From Thermaceae bacterium (GTDB taxonomy: Bacteria > Deinococcota > Deinococci > Deinococcales > Marinithermaceae), in contig JALSJG010000212.1 of NCBI GenBank assembly GCA_026989475.1, positions 1-10,147 on the forward strand: 10,147 bases of DNA. Reading direction: 5' to 3'. This document shows positions 4,845-10,147 of this stretch, piece after piece; position 1 is the first letter of the stretch, and the number at the start of each line of letters is the position of its first letter. Below the pieces are notes generated by a model. The model was not told the DNA's origin and did not search any database. It saw only the letters and a program-made list of their open reading frames with translations. Position numbers and translations under genes: made by a program.

Positions 4845-7547
4845 ATGAGGGGGATGGCAGGTGTAGCGGGTATCCTCTTGCTCCTGGCCGCGTGCGGCGG
4901 TCCGCCTTCGAAACGGCTCGTGGTGGTTCCCGACGCGCTGGTGCTGGCTCCGGGAGGCGAGGCCCGGCTGGAGGCACGCCTGTCCGGGGTCTCCGGAGGG
5001 GTGCGCTGGAAGGCCGAACGGGGCACGATCGTGGGCACCGGCACGGCCGTGACCTACCGCGCGCCCGACCACCCCGCCGACGACCGGGTGGTGGTCGAGA
5101 GCCTGGCCGACCCCGGGCTTCGGGCCGAGGTTCGGGTCGCGGTGCGTTCCGGTGGAGTGGTGGGCAACCGGATCCGCGTGGTGAGCGACCGGGCCCTGGT
5201 CTTCGGCCGGGTGGGCGAACAGCGGGTCTTCGAGGTCGAGGTGCTCGACGTGCTCGGCCGCCCGATTCCCGACGCCCGGGTGCGGTTTGAAAGCGCGGAC
5301 CCCGCCCGTTTCCGGGTGACGCCCCTCGGACCCCGCAAGGCCCGGGTCGAGGCACTCGACGACACCCTGGGGACGGTGCGCATTCGGGCCCGCTACGGCG
5401 ACGCCGAGACCTGGGGCCAGGCGGTCTTCGCCGAGTTCCAGCCGGAGGCGCTCTACCTATCCGGGGATCTCGTGCTCGATGCCGACTGGGACCCCGCCCG
5501 GCGGGCCTGGGTGCGGGTGGTTCTGAGACGCGGACCCGAGACCGAAGGGCTACGGGCTGGCCAGGTCTTTTTTACCGGAGACCGCACCGGGGTTTGGGGC
5601 CGGATCGTGTCGGTCCGCGTGGAGTCCGACCGGGTCGTGCTTACCACCGCAAAGGCGGCGCTCCCCGACCTCTTCCGGCGGCTGCGCTACCGCGACGAGA
5701 CCCCCGAGGTGGCGGTGCAGAGCGTGCTCCTTCCCGGCGGGCAGGCGGCGCTCCGGGTGCAGAGCGGGGACGACGTCCGTTGGGTGCCCCTCGGCGCCTG
5801 TGAGACCGACCTCGAGGGGGTCGAGATCGTCGAGCCCTATCTCGGGGAGATCCGTCGCTTCTGGATCGAGGCCTACGTGGAGCTCGAGTTCGGTCTCGAC
5901 CCCCTGGACCGCGCCGGTCTCGTCTTTCACGGCGAGGCCGGGCTGGTCGCCGATGGGGGCCGGGTACGGGTGGACACCCCCAGCGGCGAGATCTACTGCC
6001 GGCTCTGGCAGGGGGAGGTCAGCCTCCCCGCGGTCTCGATCCTGGTGCTTTCGATCAACGTCGATCTCTACCCCCAGGTCTACGTCTACGCCGACATCGC
6101 CGCCAGCGGCGCCTCGCTGTTGTTGCAGGGCCCTCGGGCCCGGGCGGTGGCCCGGGCGGCGGTGGGCTTTCGCTACGACGACGCCCACGGCTGGCAGTTC
6201 GTCGACGAGTTCGATCTCGACACCGGGCTCGAGCTGCCCCGCCTCGAGATGCGTCTTGAGAGCAACCTCGAGCTCGAGACCGGCCCCGGCGCCGCCGTCG
6301 AGCTGGGGGCCTCGGTTCGGGCTTTTGGAGAGAACCTCCTCTCCGGGCGGCTCCTGGAGCTCGTCGGCGAGCTTCCCTTCTTCGTGCGCGTGCCGGTGTG
6401 GGCGGTCGAGCGGGCCGACTACCCGGGGCTGGACTGGGGCTTTGGCTACCGGCTTCTCGGCTACCTGAAGCTCGAGCTCGGGGGCCCGCTCGCCGAGCTG
6501 GTTAGCGAGATCTTCGGGGAAGGGGCCACCGATCTAGGCCGAACCAGGCTCTTTGAGACCGAGGACCGGAAGGCCTTCCTGTCCGTTGCCCGCGCGCGCA
6601 TCGAGCTGGATTCCACCCGCGTGGACCTTGGGCAGGGGGAGGTGGCGACCTTCGTGCTCAGCGACGACGACGGGCTCTCCGGTCGGGTCGAGGTCTGGCT
6701 AAGGGGCGGGGTCTGCCCTAGCAACCTCGCCTGCTTCGGACCTGGTGTCCCCTTGAGGCGGGTCGCCGACGGCCCCGACGGCGGCGACCCCGAGGTGCGC
6801 CTGACCTGGACCCCGGGCCCGGAGGACGTCGGCTACTACGAGGTGCAGGGGCGCCACTGGCTCGGCCTCTTCGAGGAAGTCGCCCCCTACGCTTCCCGCG
6901 CCGCCAGCGGGTTGATCGTGCTTGCCCCCGAGCTCGACGCCCTGCCCGAGAGCCTCTTGCTGAAGGGCAAGTACGACGCCGAAGCGACCGGGGTGCTGAG
7001 CTACCGGAACCGCGCGGTGAGCGGGCTTGGCCCGGACGGCGCCCCCCACGACTTCACCAGTCCGCTCTCGGTCACCCTCTCCCCGTCGGCCGGGGTAGCC
7101 GCCGACCCCGCCTCGGTCACCCTCGGTTCGGGAGACTGGGCCTTCCACCGCCTCAGCTACCCCTGTCCCGGTTCCCCAACCACCTTCGACACCACCCTCC
7201 GCCTGACCACCAACGACCCCGACGAAGCCAGCGTGGACCTGCCGGTGCGGGTCGAGTGCACCCCCAACAACCCGCCGACGGCCCGGATCTTGAAGACCTC
7301 GGTGAATGGGCTCGAGCTCCGGGTGATCGGGCGCGGCCAGGATCCCGACGGCGATCCGGTCGGTTGCTACTTCGACTTCGGCGACGGCAGCCCTCGCGAG
7401 GAGCGGCCGCTCGGCTCGCCGGACTGCGATGCCCTCGACGTACGGCACACCTACGCCGAGGCCGGTACCTACCAGGTGACCTTCGTAGTCTTCGACGCGG
7501 ACGGCGACCGGGACATGGACCAAAGTGCCGAGACGGTCGGGCCCTAG
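4845..7547 (+). CDS. Large secreted mosaic lipoprotein with Ig-like modules and a C-terminal PKD domain
   Basis: 900 residues. The N-terminus has one Arg, a hydrophobic stretch and lipobox LAAC, so Cys17 is the predicted lipidated residue and the protein should sit on the outer face of a membrane. Residues about 25-100 and 105-198 look like two bacterial Ig-like modules (for example APGGEARLEARLSG; DVLGRPIPDARVRFES). Residues 200-570 are beta-strand-rich and unrecognised. Residues about 580-690 and 705-805 look like further Ig-like modules, the latter ending LRLTTNDPDEASVDLPVRV as in ASH/HYDIN-type domains. A PKD domain ends the protein: ARILKTSVNG, CYFDFGDGS (841-849), HTYAEAGTYQVTF (868-880). 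Eight Cys besides Cys17 suggest disulfides (C624/C630, C774/C805, C841/C861, perhaps C319/C385). No Shine-Dalgarno precedes the ATG; the start is chosen for its signal peptide. A surface or adhesion role is inferred; no catalytic motif is seen. Confidence 0.88.
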   Translation: MRGMAGVAGILLLLAACGGPPSKRLVVVPDALVLAPGGEARLEARLSGVSGGVRWKAERGTIVGTGTAVTYRAPDHPADDRVVVESLADPGLRAEVRVAVRSGGVVGNRIRVVSDRALVFGRVGEQRVFEVEVLDVLGRPIPDARVRFESADPARFRVTPLGPRKARVEALDDTLGTVRIRARYGDAETWGQAVFAEFQPEALYLSGDLVLDADWDPARRAWVRVVLRRGPETEGLRAGQVFFTGDRTGVWGRIVSVRVESDRVVLTTAKAALPDLFRRLRYRDETPEVAVQSVLLPGGQAALRVQSGDDVRWVPLGACETDLEGVEIVEPYLGEIRRFWIEAYVELEFGLDPLDRAGLVFHGEAGLVADGGRVRVDTPSGEIYCRLWQGEVSLPAVSILVLSINVDLYPQVYVYADIAASGASLLLQGPRARAVARAAVGFRYDDAHGWQFVDEFDLDTGLELPRLEMRLESNLELETGPGAAVELGASVRAFGENLLSGRLLELVGELPFFVRVPVWAVERADYPGLDWGFGYRLLGYLKLELGGPLAELVSEIFGEGATDLGRTRLFETEDRKAFLSVARARIELDSTRVDLGQGEVATFVLSDDDGLSGRVEVWLRGGVCPSNLACFGPGVPLRRVADGPDGGDPEVRLTWTPGPEDVGYYEVQGRHWLGLFEEVAPYASRAASGLIVLAPELDALPESLLLKGKYDAEATGVLSYRNRAVSGLGPDGAPHDFTSPLSVTLSPSAGVAADPASVTLGSGDWAFHRLSYPCPGSPTTFDTTLRLTTNDPDEASVDLPVRVECTPNNPPTARILKTSVNGLELRVIGRGQDPDGDPVGCYFDFGDGSPREERPLGSPDCDALDVRHTYAEAGTYQVTFVVFDADGDRDMDQSAETVGP

Positions 7548-7581
7548 GTTTAGGCACACGTTTTCGTGGCACGGGTCAGGC

Positions 7582-7609
7582 GGGGCCCGCCCCGGCCGGG
7601 GCGGGCCCC
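7582..7609 (+). terminator. Perfect 28-base GC palindrome, probable transcription terminator
   Basis: Two 14-base halves (GGGGCCCGCCCCGG and its exact complement) form a self-complementary element starting 34 bases after the stop of the lipoprotein gene. As RNA it folds into a hairpin of about 12 G-C pairs with a 4-base loop. What follows is CTTCC rather than a U-tract, so it is not a canonical intrinsic terminator, but very GC-rich hairpins with weak tails are a plausible terminator form in such genomes. Position between two same-strand genes supports termination of the lipoprotein transcript. Confidence 0.6.
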
Positions 7610-7620
7610 CTTCCATCCTC

Positions 7621-7626
7621 TAGGCT
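7621..7626 (+). promoter_or_regulatory. Possible -10 for leaderless transcription of crcB
   Basis: TAGGCT fits the TANNNT pattern and lies exactly 7 bases before the crcB ATG, which would put transcription start at or within a base of the start codon. The GGGAG at 7628-7632 is too close to the ATG to be a normal ribosome-binding site, which also favours a leaderless message. No -35 is visible because that region is the terminator palindrome. Confidence 0.35.
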
Positions 7627-7633
7627 TGGGAGC

Positions 7634-8002
7634 ATGAAGGCGTACCTATTCGTTGCCCTGGGGGGGTCCCTTGGCGCCCTGTTTCGCTACGCCGTAAGTG
7701 GCTGGATCCAGCAGCTCGCCGGGGGGCTTTTTCCCTGGGGTACGCTGTTTGTGAACGTGTTGGGGAGCTTTCTGCTGGGCCTGCTGTATGAGGTCGCGAT
7801 GCGCGCCGTTGTACCCCCGGAGTGGCGGCTTTTTTGGGCGGTAGGGGTGCTCGGGGCTTTTACCACGTTCTCGACCTTCAGCTACGAGACGCTCGGAATG
7901 CTGCGCGAGGGGGCCTGGGTCCCCGGGCTCGCCTACGCCCTGGGCTCGCCGGCGCTCGGGGTGGGCGCGGCCCTCGTGGGCGTTTGGCTTGGAGGCAGGT
8001 AG
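7634..8002 (+). CDS. crcB: CrcB/Fluc fluoride ion channel
   Basis: 122-residue, very hydrophobic protein with four predicted membrane helices, the standard size for a Fluc subunit; dual-topology dimers export fluoride passively across the cytoplasmic membrane. Family motifs are complete: GGSLGALFRY (10-19), GTLFVNVLGSFLLG (36-49) with the conserved Asn41, and GVLGAFTTFSTFSYE (71-85) holding the pore phenylalanines Phe79 and Phe82. The ATG at 7634 is chosen because it begins the MKAYLFVALGG membrane start directly; the longer frame upstream runs through the terminator palindrome and the end of the lipoprotein gene. A DUF190 gene begins 2 bases after its stop. Codon choice shows somewhat more T-ending Phe and Val codons than the neighbours. 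No fluoride riboswitch precedes it. Confidence 0.95.
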   Translation: MKAYLFVALGGSLGALFRYAVSGWIQQLAGGLFPWGTLFVNVLGSFLLGLLYEVAMRAVVPPEWRLFWAVGVLGAFTTFSTFSYETLGMLREGAWVPGLAYALGSPALGVGAALVGVWLGGR

Positions 8003-8004
8003 CC

Positions 8005-8346
8005 GTGGGACTGAAAGGGGAGGCCAAGCTGCTTCGGATCTTCGTAGGCGAGTCGGACCGCTACCTGGGGCGGCCGCTTTACGAGGCGATCGTCTTGAAG
8101 GCGCGCGAGGCGGGGCTCGCGGGCGCCTCGGTCTTCCGGGGGATCATGGGTTTTGGCGGGCATTCCCGGATCCACGCCGCCCGGGTGCTCCGGCTTTCCG
8201 AGGACCTGCCCGTGATGATCGAGATCGTTGATCTACCGGAGAAGATCGAGGCGTTTTTGCCCACCCTCGACGCGATGATTACCGAGGGGCTCGTGACCCT
8301 CGAGCGCGTCGAGGTGGTCTGGTACCGCGGGCGGAATGCGGGATAA
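8005..8346 (+). CDS. DUF190 (COG1993) PII-like protein
   Basis: 113 residues, usual size for the DUF190 family. Typical stretches are LLRIFVGESDRYLGRPLYEAI (from residue 9), AREAGLAGASVFRGIMGFG (33-51) and RLSEDLPVMIEIVD (63-76). The family has a ferredoxin-like fold related to PII signalling proteins, with no established biochemical role. Start is GTG at 8005, two bases after the crcB stop; GGAGG at 7991-7995, inside crcB, gives a ribosome-binding site with a 9-base gap. The tight coupling to crcB fits the frequent genomic pairing of the two families and suggests a job in fluoride handling, perhaps as a channel partner or sensor; that is inference. Confidence 0.9.
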   Translation: MGLKGEAKLLRIFVGESDRYLGRPLYEAIVLKAREAGLAGASVFRGIMGFGGHSRIHAARVLRLSEDLPVMIEIVDLPEKIEAFLPTLDAMITEGLVTLERVEVVWYRGRNAG

Positions 8347-8349
8347 AAT
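8344..8349 (+). promoter_or_regulatory. Possible -10 of the MhpD-like gene
   Basis: TAAAAT matches TATAAT at 5 of 6 positions, is one of very few A/T-rich hexamers in the window, and overlaps the TAA stop of the DUF190 gene. It ends 9 bases before the ATG at 8359, so the transcript would have at most a few leader bases; no Shine-Dalgarno sequence is present there, consistent with that. No convincing -35 is found 16-18 bases upstream. Confidence 0.4.
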
Positions 8350-8358
8350 GCGGCCGCT

Positions 8359-9186
8359 ATGAAAAAGTTTGCGGTTTTGGGGGTTTTGCTGCTCGGACTG
8401 GCGCTCGCCGGCGCGGGCGCCGTCGCCGACGCCCTGTACGTCGCCTTCATCGCCAAGGTTCCGGCGGTGGCGCCGAAGGTCGCGAGCCTCGAGGAGGCCT
8501 ACCGGGTGCAGGACGCCTTCGTCGAGCGGCTTTCCGTGCCGCTCGGGCCGGTGGTGGGCTACAAGGTGGGCCTCACCAGCAAGCCGGTGCAGAAGCGGTT
8601 CGGCGTCGACCACCCGCTAAGGGGTCAGCTCCTCGCCGGGATGCTCCTTCGAAACGGGGTCGAGGTGCCCGCCCGCTTCGGCGCCCGGCCGATCGCCGAG
8701 GCCGACCTGTTGGTGCGGGTCAAGGACGCCGGGATCAACGAGGCGAGGACGATCGCCGAGGTCTGGGAGTACCTGGACGCGGTGATTCCCTTCATCGAGC
8801 TGCCGGATCTTCTCGTCAGGAAGGGCGATCCCCTCACCGCCCCGGTGATCACCGCCATCAACGTGGGGGCGCGGCTTGGGGTGATGGGGGCGGAGATCCC
8901 CACCGAGCGGCTCGCCGCCGGCGACCTGGCGGCGATGAACGTGCGCGTTTACCTGGGCGGCGAGGAGGTCATGGCGGTACCGGGTAAGGCGATCCTCGGC
9001 CACCCCCTGAACGCGGTGCTCTGGCTCGTTCGGGACCTGAAGGCCGACGGCAAGGCGCTAAAGCCCGGCGACCTCGTGAGCCTCGGGAGCCTGGGGCGGC
9101 CTCTTGTGCCCCGGCCGGGAACCGAGCTAAGGGTGGTCTACGCGGGGCTTTTCGGCAACCAAGAGGTGAGGGTGCGGTTTCGGTGA
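8359..9186 (+). CDS. Exported MhpD-like (2-keto-4-pentenoate hydratase / FAH superfamily) protein
   Basis: 275 residues. The N-terminus, MKKFAVLGVLLLGLALAGAG followed by AVADA, is a classic Sec signal peptide with likely cleavage near residue 24, unusual because MhpD hydratases are cytoplasmic. The rest aligns with E. coli MhpD: GYKVGLTSKPVQ (67-78) with Lys69 at the catalytic Lys60 position, metal-ligand positions Glu114 and Asp116 (Glu106, Glu108) and Glu147 (Glu139, with the same 33-residue spacing), GHPLNAVLWLVRDL (214-227) and KPGDLVSLGSLG (235-246). Differences: Leu87 where MhpD has Asp78, Asp for Glu at the second metal position, and loss of the Asp in the ADN motif (AIN, 166-168). It may bind a related 2-oxo acid or act differently. 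E. coli residues are from memory. The stop overlaps the next start by 4 bases (GTGA). Confidence 0.85.
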   Translation: MKKFAVLGVLLLGLALAGAGAVADALYVAFIAKVPAVAPKVASLEEAYRVQDAFVERLSVPLGPVVGYKVGLTSKPVQKRFGVDHPLRGQLLAGMLLRNGVEVPARFGARPIAEADLLVRVKDAGINEARTIAEVWEYLDAVIPFIELPDLLVRKGDPLTAPVITAINVGARLGVMGAEIPTERLAAGDLAAMNVRVYLGGEEVMAVPGKAILGHPLNAVLWLVRDLKADGKALKPGDLVSLGSLGRPLVPRPGTELRVVYAGLFGNQEVRVRFR

Positions 9187-9629
9187 GCGAAGGCCCCTCT
9201 CCGCGGCTGCTCCCGGTGCGCCGCCTCTCCGACTTCGAGTGGGAGCGCCTCCGGGCCGCCGCCCGGGGGGAGGGCTGCGAAGAGCTCGAAGGGGTGCTCG
9301 CCCGGTTCGGCGGGGAAGACCGGGAGGCGGGGCTTTGGGTCTTTTCCGCTTCGCGGGAGGTGCGGGCGGTGGCCGGGGTGGGGCCCGAGCCCTGCCCCGG
9401 CTGGCTCGGTGCTGCGCGGCTCCTTGTTATCTACGTCCACCCCGATCACCGCGGGCAGGGCTTCGGCCACCGGCTGCTCGCCCGCATCCTCCGCCACCTC
9501 CGGGGCCGCGCTCGAACGCTCACCGCCCGGGTTGCCGACCGCCCGAGCGCGAGCTTTTTGGAACACCACGGCTTCGTGCCGCTTAGAGACGCTTGCGTAA
9601 GCCACTTTCGTCTGGTGGGGAAGAGGTAG
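9183..9629 (+). CDS. GNAT-family N-acetyltransferase
   Basis: 148 residues, the size of a single GNAT domain. Motif A is clear: LLVIYVHPDHRGQGFGHRLLARIL (from residue 80), where Arg90-x-x-Gly93-x-Gly95 forms the acetyl-CoA pyrophosphate loop after strand beta4. The C-terminal ADRPSASFLEHHGFVPL (118-134) is the usual motif B, with the Phe125 and GF turn. It should transfer an acetyl group from acetyl-CoA to an amine; the substrate is unknown. The GTG start at 9183 overlaps the stop of the MhpD-like gene as GTGA, implying coupled translation, though the two activities have no obvious link since the neighbour is predicted to be exported. Cytoplasmic, no signal peptide. Confidence 0.88.
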   Translation: MSEGPSPRLLPVRRLSDFEWERLRAAARGEGCEELEGVLARFGGEDREAGLWVFSASREVRAVAGVGPEPCPGWLGAARLLVIYVHPDHRGQGFGHRLLARILRHLRGRARTLTARVADRPSASFLEHHGFVPLRDACVSHFRLVGKR

Positions 9630-9638
9630 GGTGGGGGC

Positions 9639-10147
9639 ATGGGGCTTCCTCCCGGTCAGCGCTCGGTCCCCAAGCTTCCCGTCTTTACCGCGGTTCCCTC
9701 GGCCGGCCTTCCCGGGCCCGGGGCGTACCGGGTCTGGGTCCGGGGGCGGGTGAAGCGGCCGCTCGTCCTCAGCCTCGCGGAGCTTTTGCCCCGGGCCGAG
9801 GAGGTCCACGACTTCCACTGCGTCACCGGCTGGAGCCGGGAGCGGGTTCGCTGGGAGGGGGTGCCGCTTGCCGAGGTGCTCGAGGAGGCGGGCCTCCTTC
9901 CCGGGGCCCGCTGGCTCCTCGCGTTTGCCTACGGCGCGTATTCGGCGGCGATTCCCCTTAATGAAGCCCTGAAGCCCGGGGTGCTGCTCGCCACCCGGCT
10001 CGAGGGCCGGCCGATCCCCGAGCCCTACGGCGGCCCGGTGCGCCTGGTGGTGCCCCATCTCTACGGCTGGAAGAGCGTGAAGTGGCTGATGGGGATCAAG
10101 GTGCTCGAGCGCTACGAGCCCGGCTACTGGGAGGCCCGGGGCTACCA
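9639..10147 (+). CDS. Sulfite-oxidase-type molybdopterin-dependent oxidoreductase (3' partial)
   Basis: 169 codons from the ATG at 9639 are open to the end of the window; the gene continues beyond. The protein belongs to the oxidoreductase molybdopterin-binding family. Landmarks: VFTAVPSAGLPG then YRVWVRGRVKRPLVLSLAEL, a typical N-terminal strand set; DFHCVTGWS (58-66), where Cys61 is the expected Mo thiolate ligand; WEGVPLAEVLEEAG (72-85); and GGPVRLVVPHLYGWKSVKWL (131-150), followed by GYWEARGY. No twin-arginine signal or membrane anchor is present, unlike MsrP (YedY), so this looks like the soluble YuiH-like subgroup; the electron acceptor and substrate are unknown. The start lies 9 bases after the GNAT stop, with AGAGG (9622-9626) and a G-rich run upstream as possible ribosome-binding site; probably same operon. 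Confidence 0.88.
   Translation, partial: MGLPPGQRSVPKLPVFTAVPSAGLPGPGAYRVWVRGRVKRPLVLSLAELLPRAEEVHDFHCVTGWSRERVRWEGVPLAEVLEEAGLLPGARWLLAFAYGAYSAAIPLNEALKPGVLLATRLEGRPIPEPYGGPVRLVVPHLYGWKSVKWLMGIKVLERYEPGYWEARGY

Noticed and set aside
3621..5072. In-frame upstream extension of sufC (open to 734 codons)
   Set aside because: The extension is Arg/Pro/Gly-rich noise overlapping the PLP-enzyme gene; the ATG at 3620 has a strong ribosome-binding site and gives a full-length SufC.
7553..7575. Small hairpin CACG-TTTT-CGTG before the palindrome
   Set aside because: Only 4 base pairs, with mismatches beyond; too weak to call as a functional element.
6699..7616. 305-codon minus-strand open frame across the lipoprotein 3' end and the palindrome (with a similar one at 5550-6188)
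   Set aside because: Antisense shadow; the plus strand encodes Ig-like and PKD modules with proper motifs, and the frame runs through the terminator palindrome.
7548..7633. Possible fluoride riboswitch upstream of crcB
   Set aside because: I find no pseudoknot-type conserved GGNGAUGG/UUCCCC pattern; the region is filled by the GC palindrome and is too short.
1..10147. tRNA, rRNA, CRISPR array, insertion sequence or prophage signals
   Set aside because: No cloverleaf, regularly spaced repeats, terminal inverted repeats, transposase or integrase motifs were seen; nearly all sequence is accounted for by metabolic genes.

Overview
The window is a very GC-rich, gene-dense bacterial segment. Strong G/C preference at third codon positions, Arg-rich shadow frames on both strands, gene overlaps of 4-8 bases and several genes with a -10-like hexamer almost touching the start codon suggest a member of the Deinococcus-Thermus group, perhaps a Thermaceae genus such as Oceanithermus, Marinithermus or Meiothermus. 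This is inference from style and gene content; no marker gene fixes the taxon.

Left part (1-4774). The 3' end of a probable MFS transporter gene (+) converges on the minus-strand cluster sufC-sufB-sufD, the scaffold complex of SUF iron-sulfur cluster assembly. The three suf genes overlap one another by 8 and 4 bases and are probably one translationally coupled operon. A good sigma-A-type promoter (TAGACA-17-TACACT) lies just upstream of sufC. Upstream of it, on the same strand, is a PLP-dependent trans-sulfuration enzyme most like cystathionine beta-lyase (MetC). The cluster has no sufS, sufU or sufE in view, so the sulfur donor must be encoded elsewhere.

Middle (4775-7633). A 70-base divergent intergenic region carries a perfect inverted repeat overlapping the probable -10 of the PLP-enzyme gene, plus a possible minus-strand leader ORF with a consensus ribosome-binding site. 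To its right is a 900-residue secreted lipoprotein: N-terminal Ig-like modules, a large unrecognised beta-rich core, further Ig-like modules and a C-terminal PKD domain. A perfect 28-base palindrome, probably a terminator, follows it.

Right part (7634-10147), all plus strand. The fluoride channel gene crcB and a DUF190 (COG1993, PII-like) gene form a tight pair. Next come an MhpD/fumarylacetoacetase-superfamily hydratase homologue with an export signal and altered active-site residues, a GNAT acetyltransferase overlapping it by 4 bases, and the 5' part of a cytoplasmic sulfite-oxidase-type molybdopterin oxidoreductase that runs off the window.

Most genes belong to known families. The least explained items are the mosaic lipoprotein, the exported MhpD-like protein and the regulatory architecture of the 4775-4844 intergenic region. 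I see no mobile element, CRISPR array, tRNA or rRNA, and no convincing new multi-gene system.
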